A stretch of DNA of 64,000 nucleotides from Shimia sp. R10_1 (GTDB lineage Bacteria > Pseudomonadota > Alphaproteobacteria > Rhodobacterales > Rhodobacteraceae): assembly GCF_017744095.1 (NCBI RefSeq), contig NZ_JAGHQX010000001.1:434001-498000 (forward strand). Direction: 5' to 3'. The first letter of the stretch is position 1, and each line of letters opens with the position of its first letter. The notes beneath the pieces were generated by a model, which saw only the letters and a list, made by a program, of their open reading frames with translations, had not been told where the DNA came from and made no database searches. Shown in pieces: positions 10,798-20,055 of the stretch. The position numbers and the translations under genes were made by a program.

Positions 10798-11358
10798 ATG
10801 ACCAATTTCACCCGACGCGGTTTCGCGCTCACCGGCCTCGCTGCCGCGGGCGTCACTGCTGCATGTGGCAACGGTGTAGGCTCCAACGGCGCTTCTGAAA
10901 TTGACGCGCGCGTAGATTCCACCCTGAGCTACCTTTACAACGAATATCCCAACACCACCGATCTGCGCGACAAGGCAGCCGGCATTCTTGTGATGCCATT
11001 GGTGACCGAGGCCGGCTTTGGCTTTGGCGGCGGCTACGGGCGCGGTGCTCTGCGCGTCAACGATGTGACTGTAGACTACTACTCCGCCACCAAAGGCAGC
11101 GTGGGCCTACAGATCGGCGCGCAACAGCACGCCCATGTTCTGTTCTTCATGACCGAAGGTGCCTTGGCAGATTTCCGCAGCTCCAGTGGCTGGGCCGCCG
11201 GTGCCGGCGCACAATATGTGGTCGCCAACGAAGGCGGCAATCTGAGCGCCGAAACCACCAACCTCCTTGCCCCGGTGATCGCCGTGATCTTTGGGCAGGC
11301 AGGCCTGAAAATCGGCGCAACGCTCGAAGGCATCAAATACAACCGCATCATTCCATAA
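10798..11358 (+). CDS. Ysc84-domain putative lipoprotein with twin-arginine-like leader
   Basis: 186 residues. The leader MTNFTRRGFALTGLAAAGVT has a twin arginine (residues 6-7) and ends in a lipobox with Cys23 (VTAACGN), suggesting an exported lipoprotein that may use the Tat route. The rest is a Ysc84/SYLF domain (AAGILVMPLVTEAGFGFGGG, then KGSVGLQIGAQQHAHVLFFM), a phosphoinositide/lipid-binding fold in eukaryotes and of unclear role in bacteria. The frame is open from 10708, but the 10798 ATG is the one that gives a signal sequence. It is followed by a strong hairpin terminator and stands alone after hemB. Confidence 0.85.
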   Translation: MTNFTRRGFALTGLAAAGVTAACGNGVGSNGASEIDARVDSTLSYLYNEYPNTTDLRDKAAGILVMPLVTEAGFGFGGGYGRGALRVNDVTVDYYSATKGSVGLQIGAQQHAHVLFFMTEGALADFRSSSGWAAGAGAQYVVANEGGNLSAETTNLLAPVIAVIFGQAGLKIGATLEGIKYNRIIP

Positions 11359-11376
11359 GCGGTTTGTGATCCAAAG

Positions 11377-11407
11377 AAAAAGCGCGGGCCACACCCCGCG
11401 CTTTTTT
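11377..11407. terminator. Bidirectional rho-independent terminator
   Basis: A GC-rich stem (AAGCGCGGG pairing with CCCGCGCTT) around a short loop is flanked by an A-run on the left and TTTTTT on the right. It can therefore serve both the Ysc84 gene on the plus strand and the converging dehydrogenase gene on the minus strand. Confidence 0.85.
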
Positions 11408-11427
11408 GTGTCTGACGGATCTGTAAA

Positions 11428-12300
11428 TCAATCCAGTGCGCGCAGACGCTTGATCAGGCTGGAGGTATCCCAACGCCCGCCGCCCAGCTTCTGCACATCT
11501 TTGTAAAATTGATCGACCAGCGCGGTCACTGGCAGGCTCGCGCCAATCTCATCGCCTGTGGACAGGACAATGCCCAGATCTTTGCGCATCCAGTCCACCG
11601 CAAAACCGTGGTCAAATTCATCGTCAATCATGGTTTCATAGCGGTTTTGCATCTGCCAGCTGCCCGCCGCACCGCCCGCGATCACATCGACCACCGCGCG
11701 GCCATCCAGCCCGGCTTTTTCCGCAAAATGAAGCCCTTCAGACAGCCCCTGCACCAAACCGGCAATACAGATCTGATTGACCATTTTGGTCAGCTGGCCA
11801 GCCCCGCTTTCGCCCAGCCGTTTGATCGAACGTCCGTAGGCCTGCATCATCGGCTCCGCCGCATCATAGGCCGCCTGATCGCCGCCACACATGATCGACA
11901 GAATACCGTTTTCCGCCCCCGCCTGACCGCCAGACACCGGCGCGTCGACAAAGGCGATACCGGCTGCTTTGCCCGCGGCGTAAAGCTCCGCCGTCACTTT
12001 GGCTGACACCGTGGTGTGGTCCACAAAGGTGCTGCCCGCAGCCATCCCGGCAAAGGCCCCATCCTCGCCCAGACAGACAGAGCGCAGATCATCGTCATTG
12101 CCAACGCAGCACATCACAAATTCCGCGCCCGCGGCGGCCTCTTTCGGCGTTGCGGCAAAGCCTGCGCCATACTCTTTCGCCCAGGCCTCCGCCTTGGCCG
12201 TGGTGCGGTTGTAAACCGTCACCTCATGGCCCGCTTTCACCAGATATCCCGCCATCGGATATCCCATCACTCCCAAGCCCAAAAACGCAACTTTTGCCAT
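11428..12300 (-). CDS. NAD(P)-dependent 3-hydroxyisobutyrate dehydrogenase-family oxidoreductase
   Basis: 290 residues from the ATG at 12300 (MAKVAFLGLGVMGYPMAGYL), which carries the Rossmann GxGxxG. The family substrate signature DAPVSGGQAGAENG and the catalytic lysine region GAGQLTKMVNQI are intact. The family includes 3-hydroxyisobutyrate dehydrogenase, tartronate semialdehyde reductase and related beta-hydroxyacid dehydrogenases; sequence alone does not settle which one this is. The frame stays open upstream to 13125, but that overlaps the divergent acylase gene and is spurious. Confidence 0.9.
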   Translation of the reverse strand: MAKVAFLGLGVMGYPMAGYLVKAGHEVTVYNRTTAKAEAWAKEYGAGFAATPKEAAAGAEFVMCCVGNDDDLRSVCLGEDGAFAGMAAGSTFVDHTTVSAKVTAELYAAGKAAGIAFVDAPVSGGQAGAENGILSIMCGGDQAAYDAAEPMMQAYGRSIKRLGESGAGQLTKMVNQICIAGLVQGLSEGLHFAEKAGLDGRAVVDVIAGGAAGSWQMQNRYETMIDDEFDHGFAVDWMRKDLGIVLSTGDEIGASLPVTALVDQFYKDVQKLGGGRWDTSSLIKRLRALD

Positions 12301-12381
12301 TGGCTTTCCCCTTGCTTTTATTCGTCGTAATACTTGTCTCGCCTGCGCAAGCAGAAGGCAAGGACTATAAGAGGCAGACCA

Positions 12382-14850
12382 ATGGCGGTATTTTTTAGGT
12401 GGCTTTTGCGGATCGCCAGTGGCTTGGTGATTCTCACCGTATTGACGGTGACGCTCGTGTATTTCCTCGCCTCGCGCAGTCTGCCTGACTATGACAAAAC
12501 CATTGCGGCCGCCGGGGTGAACGCGCCGCTGGAAATTGTGCGCAACAACGCCAATGTGCCGCATATTTTTGGCGAAACGGACGAGGATGTGTTCTTCGGC
12601 CTCGGCTACGCCCATGCGCAGGATCGCCTCTGGCAAATGCTGACGATGCGGCGCACAGCCCAAGGCCGCCTCTCTGAGGTTTTTGGCCCACGCACCGTTG
12701 ATATCGACAAACTTATGCGCCGCCTTGATCTCGCAGGTGCGGCGCGCCAATCCGTGTCTTCCCAAGATCTCGAAGTGCTCGCCGCTTTGCAGGCCTACGC
12801 CCGTGGCGTCAACGCCCGCATTGACGAGGTCAATCGCGAGGCTCTGGGCCGGGGTGCCCCCGAACTGTTCCTCTTCAAACAAGCCTTCGCCCCCTGGCAG
12901 CCGGCCGACACCATCGCGCTGCAAAAGCTGATGGCGCTGCAACTCACAGGACAGATGCAATCCGAAGTGCTGCGGGCACGCACCTCCCTTGCGCTGAATG
13001 ACATCAACCGCCTGTCTGACATTCTGCCCGATGCCCCCGGCACGGGTGTGGCCGCACTGCCGGAATACGCCAGTCTTGTGCCCGGCGCGCCGCGCTATGC
13101 CGCAAGCAAACCGCTGCCCACACACCCGCTGTCCCCATTCAAAACGCCAGCGTTGTCAGGGGCTTCAAATGCCTGGGCCGCCGCCCCCAGCCGCAGCGCC
13201 TCTGGCGGCACATTGCTGGCCAATGATCCACACCTCGGCCTGACAGCCCCCTCGATCTGGTATCTCGCCCGTCTGGAGCTGCAAAGCGGCGGCGTAATCG
13301 GCGCCACCATTCCGGGCGTTCCCGTGGTGCTGTCGGGCCGCAGCGAGGCTCTGGGCTGGGGCATCACCGCCGCCTATGTCGATGATCAGGATCTCTACAT
13401 CGAAGAGCTTGATCCCAATAACGCAGAGCGCTACCGCACCCCGGATGGGTTCAAACCGTTTGAAACCCGCAAATCCATCATCACCATCAAAGACCACAGC
13501 CCGGTCACACTGACCCTGCGCTGGACGGAAAACGGCCCTGTGCTGCCCGGCAGTGATTTCAATCTTGCCGCCATCACACCTCCGGGCCATGTCACCGCCC
13601 TACGCTGGACCGCGCTCAGCCCGAATGACCGCTCAACCACCGCGCTCATGGATCTGATGTTTGCTGATTCCGTGAGCCGCGCAATTGAGGTCACACAACA
13701 GCATGTGGCCCCCGGCCTCACGCTCACCCTGGCAGACAAAGACAACATCGCCATGGCTTTGATCGGTGCTTTGCCGCGCCGTGACAACGCGCACCAAAGC
13801 CGGGGCCGCCTGCCTTCGCTTGGCTGGCGTGCAGAGAACCGCTGGCAGGGCGTGTTTGATCCCGCTGACAACCCCGCGTTCATTGCACCCGCCGGTGGCA
13901 TTGTCGGCAACACCAACAACAAGCTGATCGACCGCCCCTTCCCAGAGCATATCTCCTATCTCTGGGGCGACAGCCAGCGCATCCAACGGTGGCAGCGCCT
14001 GATGCAGGGCCGCCGCGTTCATACGCGTGACAGCTTTATCGAGGCACAGCTCGACACAGTCAGCTTTTCCGCACGCTCGCTCCTGCCTCTGATTGGTGCA
14101 GAGCTGTGGTACACCGCCGAAGCCGCCCCCGAAGGCAGCCGCGACCGCCAACGCCAGCGCGCGCTTGCATTGCTGTCAGAATGGAACGGCGAAATGAACG
14201 AGCACCTGCCAGAGCCCCTGATCTACGCCGCATGGGTGCGCGCCCTGCAAGACCGACTGATCCATGATGACCTCGGCCCGCTCGCCAGTGAATTCACACA
14301 TGTGGAACCGCTGTTCATTGAACGGGTGTTCCGCGACGTTGATGGCGCCGCCGCATGGTGTGACATCCGCCAAAGCGCGCCACAGGAAACCTGCGCCGAT
14401 ATGGCCAAGCTTGCGCTCGATGATGCGCTCATCACGATCGAAGAACGCTACGGCCAACAGCTGGAATCCCTGCGCTGGGGCGATGTGCATCAGGCCACCC
14501 ATGACCATCAGGCGCTTGGAGAGGTGCCCCTGCTGCGTTTCTTTGTGAACATCCGCCAATCCACCTCAGGCGGCGACAACACGCTGCAACGTGGCAAAAC
14601 AAGTGGCACCGGGGAAAACCCTTATCTCAACGTGCACGCGGCTGGCTATCGTGGGGTCTATGACTTTGCTGACCCTGACAGCTCGGTCTTTATCATCTCA
14701 ACCGGCCAGTCCGGCCATTTCCTGTCGCGTTTCTATGATGATATGGCCCAGCTTTGGCGCCGCGGCGAGTATATCCCAATGTCTCTGGACGAAGAGCTGG
14801 CCCGCGCCGCCGCCGTCGGCGTCACCCGGATTGAGCCGATGGCGCAGTAA
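12382..14850 (+). CDS. Penicillin acylase-family (Ntn-hydrolase) protein
   Basis: 822 residues from the ATG at 12382; a TTG in frame at 12334 is less likely. An N-terminal hydrophobic segment (ASGLVILTVLTVTLVYFLA) should send it to the periplasm or anchor it there. The autocatalytic processing site and nucleophile are seen at Ser262 (SGASNAWAAAP), where the precursor is normally cut into alpha and beta chains. Further family motifs are NDPHLGLTAPSIWY and the C-terminal region GDNTLQRGKTSG. Family members hydrolyse amides such as beta-lactam side chains or N-acyl-homoserine lactones. Lactone acylase activity (quorum quenching) is possible but not shown by the sequence. Confidence 0.92.
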   Translation: MAVFFRWLLRIASGLVILTVLTVTLVYFLASRSLPDYDKTIAAAGVNAPLEIVRNNANVPHIFGETDEDVFFGLGYAHAQDRLWQMLTMRRTAQGRLSEVFGPRTVDIDKLMRRLDLAGAARQSVSSQDLEVLAALQAYARGVNARIDEVNREALGRGAPELFLFKQAFAPWQPADTIALQKLMALQLTGQMQSEVLRARTSLALNDINRLSDILPDAPGTGVAALPEYASLVPGAPRYAASKPLPTHPLSPFKTPALSGASNAWAAAPSRSASGGTLLANDPHLGLTAPSIWYLARLELQSGGVIGATIPGVPVVLSGRSEALGWGITAAYVDDQDLYIEELDPNNAERYRTPDGFKPFETRKSIITIKDHSPVTLTLRWTENGPVLPGSDFNLAAITPPGHVTALRWTALSPNDRSTTALMDLMFADSVSRAIEVTQQHVAPGLTLTLADKDNIAMALIGALPRRDNAHQSRGRLPSLGWRAENRWQGVFDPADNPAFIAPAGGIVGNTNNKLIDRPFPEHISYLWGDSQRIQRWQRLMQGRRVHTRDSFIEAQLDTVSFSARSLLPLIGAELWYTAEAAPEGSRDRQRQRALALLSEWNGEMNEHLPEPLIYAAWVRALQDRLIHDDLGPLASEFTHVEPLFIERVFRDVDGAAAWCDIRQSAPQETCADMAKLALDDALITIEERYGQQLESLRWGDVHQATHDHQALGEVPLLRFFVNIRQSTSGGDNTLQRGKTSGTGENPYLNVHAAGYRGVYDFADPDSSVFIISTGQSGHFLSRFYDDMAQLWRRGEYIPMSLDEELARAAAVGVTRIEPMAQ

Positions 14851-14891
14851 CCCACCCTGCGCCATCGCATTCTCAGAGAACTGTCTGAAAC

Positions 14892-16166
14892 TTAAAGGCT
14901 TTCGAACTGCGCGCGCTGCTTGGCGCTCCACAGCACGGTGATTTCAAAGCCCTCTTCGGTCTGGGCTTCGTCTTCCACGATACCCTCCTTAAAGAGCCAA
15001 GCCCGCGCCTTACCTTGCGCAAAGCCAAGCTTGAGGGTCTCGCGGCTTTTCTCGCTGGCCAAAGCCTGCTGAATCGCCGCAAACATCTCATCAAGGCCCT
15101 GACCGCTCACAGCTGAGACCGCAAAGATATCTTCTTCGCGCTCCGCCTTGGCGACCATCGCAGCGCGATCATCGGCACTCAGCAGGTCAATCTTGTTCCA
15201 GACCTCAATCTGCGGCGTGTCCTCATTGAGCCCAAGGGTCTCAAGAATGGTGCGCACGTCCTCAGACTGATGCTCGGTTTCCGGATGCGCAATGTCACGC
15301 ACATGCAGCACCAGATCCGCCGCCAACACCTCTTCCAGCGTCGCCCGGAAGGCGGCCACAAGCTGCGTTGGCAGATCACTGATGAAGCCCACCGTGTCTG
15401 ACAGGATCACCTCAGGCCCATTGTTGGGCAGCTCCACCGCGCGCATGGTCGGGTCCAGCGTGGCAAAAAGCATGTCTTTCGCCATCACATCCGCACCGGT
15501 CACACGGTTGAAAAGCGTGGATTTTCCGGCGTTGGTATAGCCAACAAGCGCCACAATCGGGAACGGCACTTTCGCCCGCGCCTTGCGATGCAGCTCACGG
15601 GTTTTCACAACCTTCGCCAACTGCCGCCGCAACCGCACAAGCTGGTCGTCAATCGCCCGCCGGTCCGCCTCGATCTGGGTCTCACCGGGACCACCCACAA
15701 AGCCAAGCCCGCCCCGCTGACGCTCAAGGTGGGTCCAGGCCCGAACCAGGCGGGTGCGCTGATACGACAGCGCTGCCATCTCCACCTGCAACACACCCTC
15801 ACGGGTGCGCGCCCGATCCGAGAAGATCTCCAAAATCAACCCGGTCCGGTCCAGCAGTTTGACCTTCCACTCTTTTTCCAGATTGCGCTGCTGCACAGGG
15901 GTGACTGGCCCGTCAATCAGGACAAGCTCCACCTCATTGGCCTTAAACAGCGCTTTCAGCTCTTCGATTTTCCCGCTGCCAAACAGCTTGCCGGGCTGGG
16001 CTTTGGGCAAGCGCACGACGTTTGAGCCCACCACCTCCAACTCCGGCAATGCGGCCGCAAGAGAAATAGCCTCTTCCAAAGCGAAAGAGGCCTCGCGCCG
16101 CTGATCAGCGCCAGTGATATCGGGATGCAGGACCCAAGCGCGGGTAACCTGCGTATCATGCTCCAT
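14892..16166 (-). CDS. hflX: Ribosome-associated GTPase HflX
   Basis: 424 residues. The N-terminal HflX domain includes VVRLPKAQPGKLFGSGKIEE and the glycine-rich GGLGFVGGPGETQIEADRR. The G domain has G1 GYTNAGKST, G3 DTVGFISDLPTQLV and G4 NKID. HflX splits or rescues stalled ribosomes under stress. The ATG at 16166 overlaps the hfq stop by one base (TGATG), keeping the classical hfq-hflX coupling. An upstream TTG at 16169 is in frame but less likely. Confidence 0.96.
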   Translation of the reverse strand: MEHDTQVTRAWVLHPDITGADQRREASFALEEAISLAAALPELEVVGSNVVRLPKAQPGKLFGSGKIEELKALFKANEVELVLIDGPVTPVQQRNLEKEWKVKLLDRTGLILEIFSDRARTREGVLQVEMAALSYQRTRLVRAWTHLERQRGGLGFVGGPGETQIEADRRAIDDQLVRLRRQLAKVVKTRELHRKARAKVPFPIVALVGYTNAGKSTLFNRVTGADVMAKDMLFATLDPTMRAVELPNNGPEVILSDTVGFISDLPTQLVAAFRATLEEVLAADLVLHVRDIAHPETEHQSEDVRTILETLGLNEDTPQIEVWNKIDLLSADDRAAMVAKAEREEDIFAVSAVSGQGLDEMFAAIQQALASEKSRETLKLGFAQGKARAWLFKEGIVEDEAQTEEGFEITVLWSAKQRAQFESL

Positions 16167-16405
16167 CAAGAGGCGTCTTCACCTTCATAAAGAGAGATTG
16201 GTTGCGCCGGCATGATTGTCGAGATCGCGTGTTTGTAAACCAGCTGGCTCTGCCCATCGCGGCGCAGCAGCACACAAAAGTTGTCAAACCAGGTGATCAC
16301 ACCCTGCAGTTTCACACCGTTGATCAGAAAAATAGTCACCGGAACTTTGGTTTTCCGGACGTGGTTCAAAAATGCATCTTGGAGATTCTGTCGATCCGAA
16401 GCCAT
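16166..16405 (-). CDS. hfq: RNA chaperone Hfq
   Basis: 79 residues from the ATG at 16405. Sm1 motif: [20 protein letters not shown] and [20 protein letters not shown]. Sm2 motif: [12 protein letters not shown], with the conserved YKHA. It forms a hexameric ring that anneals small RNAs to mRNAs. The frame is open up to 16435 (adding ten residues), but the start at [14 protein letters not shown] matches alphaproteobacterial Hfq. It is followed directly by hflX with a one-base overlap. Confidence 0.97.
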   Translation of the reverse strand: MASDRQNLQDAFLNHVRKTKVPVTIFLINGVKLQGVITWFDNFCVLLRRDGQSQLVYKHAISTIMPAQPISLYEGEDAS

Positions 16406-16506
16406 GTCGTGCTTGCCTTTGTTCTTGTTGTGCATCGGTATTGGTATGCAGTGGCGAGTATGGAGCGCACATTCTTGACTTACCAGCCTAAAATGACGCC
16501 TTTTTA

Positions 16507-16529
16507 ATGCGGTACGCCTCCGACCGCAT
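16507..16529 (-). other. Short hairpin between trkH and hfq
   Basis: ATGCGGT (16507-16513) and ACCGCAT (16523-16529) form a perfect seven-base stem around a nine-base loop and touch the last base of the trkH stop codon. In the direction of transcription it is followed by TTAAAAAGG rather than a T-run, so it is more likely an RNA end-stabiliser or processing site than a strong terminator. Confidence 0.4.
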
Positions 16530-18049
16530 CATTTCTGCCACAAGTCCGGCGAAATCAACGCGATGACAGCCAAGGCCTCAAGCCGCCCAACGATCATCGC
16601 TGCACAAATAATAAGCTTTTCGGTTGCCCCCAACGAAGAAATCGCAATTGGGAACTCGCCCGCCACCTGCGTCAGTGGCCCCGTGGTGGTCAGTGCAGAC
16701 ACCGCCAGAATGATCGCCTCTTCAAAGCTGTTGCCCGCCAAGGCCAGCAGCAGCGAAACCACCGCAATGGAGAGCGCAAACAGCATAAAAAACACCCAGG
16801 CAATCACCGCACCGCGCCGTCTCAGCCCACGCGCGCCCGCGCGCTTGCGCCCCAAAACCACATTGGGGTGCACCAGCCGCTCCATTTCCCCCAAGCCCTG
16901 CACATAAAGCGCATAGACGCGCAACAGTTTCACGCCCCCCGCAGTGGTGGCAACGCCGCCCCCCACCATGGCCAGCGCCAGCAGGATCATCCCCGGGGTC
17001 TGTAGTCCGCTCCAGTCGCGTGCCAGCAGCCATTCCGAACTTTCCACCCCGGTGGTGGTGAGAAAGCTCATCACCATGAACATCGCCCCCCACAGGGCTT
17101 TGATGGCGGCCAACGGATCGCTCACCTCATCTTCGCTCAACGCACCGAACCAATGACGGGCAAACAGCATGCTTGGCACGATCACAACAATCAGAAACCC
17201 AAGCCGCAGCTCCGGATCCTGCAACAGGCTGTTGCGCCGCACGGCCCCTGTGTCAGAACTGAAGGTGCCCCGCGACAACGCAAACAACATGAATAGAAAG
17301 ATGATCATTTCGCCCGCAATGCCAGAGTTGCTGTCTTGCACCCCGACACCGCTGGTGATCCCGCTTGTAGACAGCGTCGCCATAGCGTTCATCAACCCGA
17401 CAATCGGGCGATCACCCAGCACCACCAACATAATCCACAGCGCGACGGTCAATCCGATATAAATCGGCAACAAGGCCCGTGCCGCCCGGCTCCAGCGTTT
17501 CATCGGACGCGCGCGTTGCACATGCCCCTGCCCGGCGCTCACCTGCCCCGGCTCGCCCATCGCCGTCACCTCAAACCCGCCAAGGCTCAGCGGCGCCAAA
17601 ACCGCCGCGGCCGCGATCCACATCAACAGGCCCCCGATCCAGCCCACAATGCCACGCCACAGATGTACAGCATCCGTCAGCATACTGGCGGGTTCATAGG
17701 TGGTCATGCCTGTGGTCGTGATGCTGCTGACCATCTCAAAGTAAACATCGACATAGGGCACAACCCCAAGGGTCTCATACATCGGCAGCGCCAATACCGC
17801 TGGCAACACCCCCAGCGCCATTAACAGCGCCTTCAGATTGTCGATGGTTCTAACTCGTCCCTGCGTGCCGTAGATCGCCATCGCAATCAATGTGCAGGCA
17901 AAGAGAACAAGCGTGCCGGAATAAAAGAAACTGCGAGAGACAAAATGGTCATCCTGCGCCAACGCAACCGCCGCCGGCACATACATCAAGGCCCCACAAA
18001 GCAGGACCATCTGCACAAACAACGGTATCTGAGACAGGCGCAGCTTCAT
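16529..18049 (-). CDS. trkH: Potassium uptake protein TrkH (membrane subunit)
   Basis: 506 residues with about ten to twelve membrane segments and the repeated pore-loop pattern of Trk/Ktr channels (SSITTTGMTTYEPAS, ATLSTSGITSGVG, MSFLTTTGVESSE, SALTTTGPLTQVAG), four in all, each around a filter glycine. It forms the K+ path of the Trk system. Its ATG is four bases after the trkA stop, so trkA-trkH is an operon. Confidence 0.95.
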   Translation of the reverse strand: MKLRLSQIPLFVQMVLLCGALMYVPAAVALAQDDHFVSRSFFYSGTLVLFACTLIAMAIYGTQGRVRTIDNLKALLMALGVLPAVLALPMYETLGVVPYVDVYFEMVSSITTTGMTTYEPASMLTDAVHLWRGIVGWIGGLLMWIAAAAVLAPLSLGGFEVTAMGEPGQVSAGQGHVQRARPMKRWSRAARALLPIYIGLTVALWIMLVVLGDRPIVGLMNAMATLSTSGITSGVGVQDSNSGIAGEMIIFLFMLFALSRGTFSSDTGAVRRNSLLQDPELRLGFLIVVIVPSMLFARHWFGALSEDEVSDPLAAIKALWGAMFMVMSFLTTTGVESSEWLLARDWSGLQTPGMILLALAMVGGGVATTAGGVKLLRVYALYVQGLGEMERLVHPNVVLGRKRAGARGLRRRGAVIAWVFFMLFALSIAVVSLLLALAGNSFEEAIILAVSALTTTGPLTQVAGEFPIAISSLGATEKLIICAAMIVGRLEALAVIALISPDLWQK

Positions 18050-18053
18050 CGGC

Positions 18054-19430
18054 TCAGAAGAAATCGATGGAGACCTGCAACAGCTGCTCCACACGTGGCA
18101 CATCAGCCGACAGTGCAAACAGCGCAATCACATCCCCTTCGTCAATCCGCGTACTGCCTTTGGGTTTCACCACCTCTTTGCCCTTGCGGATCGCCCCAAT
18201 CAGAACGCCTTCAGGAAAGTCCACATCGCGCACCATCTGGCCAGCAATCGGCGAGGTCGACAAAACCTCAGCCTCGATGATCTCCGCCTCCGTGTCGCCC
18301 ACGGAATACACCTCGCGCACCCGACCATGCCGGATATGGCGCAAAATCGAGCTCACCGTCGTGGCCCGCGGGTTGATAAAGGCATCAATGCCCAGCGGTG
18401 GCATCAATGGCGCCAAGGTCGGATCGTTGATCAAGGCAATCGCCAATGGACACCCCGCCGATTTGGAGCGCACAGAGGCCAGCATGTTGGTTTTATCGTC
18501 ATCGGTCACGGCCAAAATCGCATCGGCGCGATCCACACCCGCCTCCGCCAGCAGCGTCGCATCCATGCCATCCCCATTCAGAACGATGGTCCGCTCCAGC
18601 GACTCTGCTGCGCGTTCTGCCACTTTGCGATCCCGCTCAATGATCTTTGTGCGGATGCGATGCGCGCTTTTTTCAAGCCGCTGCGCCACCATCAGGCCAA
18701 CATTGCCACCGCCCACGATCACCGCACGCTCTTGTTTCTTCTGGACCTTGCCAAACACTTCCATCGTGCGGCTCACATCCTCAACGAATGTGAACACATA
18801 GACTTCGTCCCCCACAAAAAGCTGATCGCCCGGTTCCGGCGCAAACAACGAGCCATGGCGGCGCACCCCAACCACAACCGCACTCAGCGTGGAAAACAAA
18901 TCGGTCAGCTGGCGCAACGGCGTGTTCACCACCGGGCAGTCTTCTTCCAGCAAAAGGCCGAGCATTTGCACCTTCCCATCAAGGAAGGTCTCCGTATCAA
19001 ACGCACTTGGCGCCGTCAGTCGTTTGAGCGCCGCGTCCGCAACTTCAAGCTCCGGTGAAATCACCACGTCGATCGGCATGTGATCGCGCCGGTACAAATC
19101 GGAATACAGAACATCCAGATAAGACTGGCTCCGCAAACGCGCAATTTTGCGCGGCACTGCAAACACAGAATGGGCCACCTGACAGGTGACCATGTTGACC
19201 TCGTCAGAATAGGTGGCGGCAATCAACATGTCCGCATCGCGCGCCCCCGCCCGATCCAACACGTCAGGATAGCTCGCAAACCCCGCGATGCCCTGCACAT
19301 CCAATGTGTCGGTTGCGCGGCGCACCAGTTCGGGGTTGTTGTCAACCACGGTGACGTCGTTGTTTTCACCGGACAAATGGCGTGCAATTTGCCATCCAAC
19401 CTGACCGGCGCCACAGATAATGACCTTCAT
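18054..19430 (-). CDS. trkA: Trk system potassium transporter regulatory protein TrkA
   Basis: 458 residues from the ATG at 19430; another ATG lies two codons upstream. Two tandem RCK units are visible: the first Rossmann motif is IICGAGQVGWQIARHL at the N-terminus and the second is VIVGGGNVGLMVAQRLE about half way. Each is followed by a TrkA-C domain (ISPELEVADAALKRL and the C-terminal PEGVLIGAIRKGKEV). It is the cytosolic NAD(H)-binding gate for TrkH, the next gene. Position after ntrYX and before hfq-hflX is the usual alphaproteobacterial order, except for the inserted lipoprotein pair upstream. Confidence 0.96.
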   Translation of the reverse strand: MKVIICGAGQVGWQIARHLSGENNDVTVVDNNPELVRRATDTLDVQGIAGFASYPDVLDRAGARDADMLIAATYSDEVNMVTCQVAHSVFAVPRKIARLRSQSYLDVLYSDLYRRDHMPIDVVISPELEVADAALKRLTAPSAFDTETFLDGKVQMLGLLLEEDCPVVNTPLRQLTDLFSTLSAVVVGVRRHGSLFAPEPGDQLFVGDEVYVFTFVEDVSRTMEVFGKVQKKQERAVIVGGGNVGLMVAQRLEKSAHRIRTKIIERDRKVAERAAESLERTIVLNGDGMDATLLAEAGVDRADAILAVTDDDKTNMLASVRSKSAGCPLAIALINDPTLAPLMPPLGIDAFINPRATTVSSILRHIRHGRVREVYSVGDTEAEIIEAEVLSTSPIAGQMVRDVDFPEGVLIGAIRKGKEVVKPKGSTRIDEGDVIALFALSADVPRVEQLLQVSIDFF

Positions 19431-19481
19431 AAGCATCCCTCAAGGGTTTGTCCGACCGACATGCCAGAGCAGGCCATTTAG

Positions 19482-19500
19482 GTCAATTGTTACCATTGAC
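19482..19500. promoter_or_regulatory. Inverted repeat in the trkA/lipoprotein divergent spacer
   Basis: GTCAAT (19482-19487) and ATTGAC (19495-19500) are perfect arms separated by seven bases, in the 124-base region between the divergent trkA and lipoprotein genes. The layout fits a dimeric repressor or activator site. No regulator can be named. Confidence 0.35.
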
Positions 19501-19554
19501 GCCAGTCCCGTTTGGGTTTTTGCTAAAGACAGACATTAAATTACAAAGTGAGAT

Positions 19555-20046
19555 ATGAAGATGCGGCAAACACTTATGGCATTTGCGGCTCTTACAACGG
19601 TTCTGGCGAGCTGCGCGCCGACCTCATACTCAGGCTACGCCAAATCCGGGGTGACTCGGGAAACAGCTGCACTTGATGACACAGCCTGTTCTGTAGAAGC
19701 CAATAAACTTTTTCCTGCGGCCACATTCACAACAACCGTCTATTCCGGCTACCACGGCGGATACGGCGGCTATGCTGGGGGCTATTGGGGCGGCTACCCC
19801 GGATATTGGGGCGGCAGCCACGTGCAGGTTCGAGATGCCAACGCAAGCATGCGCGCCGAACATCGCGCCGATTGCATGACGCTGAAGGGCTACGCTGCGG
19901 TAAGCCACCCCATTTGTACCGACGACCAGATTTCTGGCCGCAAATACGCACCGATCGCCGGAGCGCCAAAACCTGCCCCCAACATCTGTGCCCTGCGCGC
20001 CAAAGGCGGCGGCGTCGCACTTATTGATCTCAACAAACCATTGTGA
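19555..20046 (+). CDS. Small lipoprotein with Gly/Tyr-rich segment (paralogue 1)
   Basis: 163 residues. The leader MAFAALTTVLASCAPTSY contains a lipobox, LASC, so the mature protein is probably lipidated. Residues about 63-85 are a glycine/tyrosine/tryptophan-rich stretch (HGGYGGYAGGYWGGYPGYWG). The rest matches the next gene: YxKxGVT near the mature start, a conserved CM-x-GY motif (DCMTLKGYAAV), PICTDDQ, KYAPI, APNICAL, and the ending LIDLNKPL. No known domain recognised. It forms a tandem pair with the gene nine bases downstream, inserted between the minus-strand ntrX and trkA. Confidence 0.83.
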   Translation: MKMRQTLMAFAALTTVLASCAPTSYSGYAKSGVTRETAALDDTACSVEANKLFPAATFTTTVYSGYHGGYGGYAGGYWGGYPGYWGGSHVQVRDANASMRAEHRADCMTLKGYAAVSHPICTDDQISGRKYAPIAGAPKPAPNICALRAKGGGVALIDLNKPL

Positions 20047-20055
20047 GGGTAGACT

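Noticed and set aside
12301-13125. N-terminal extension of the dehydrogenase gene upstream of 12300
   Set aside because: The extra 275 codons lie opposite the penicillin acylase gene, and the Rossmann motif starts right at the ATG at 12300.
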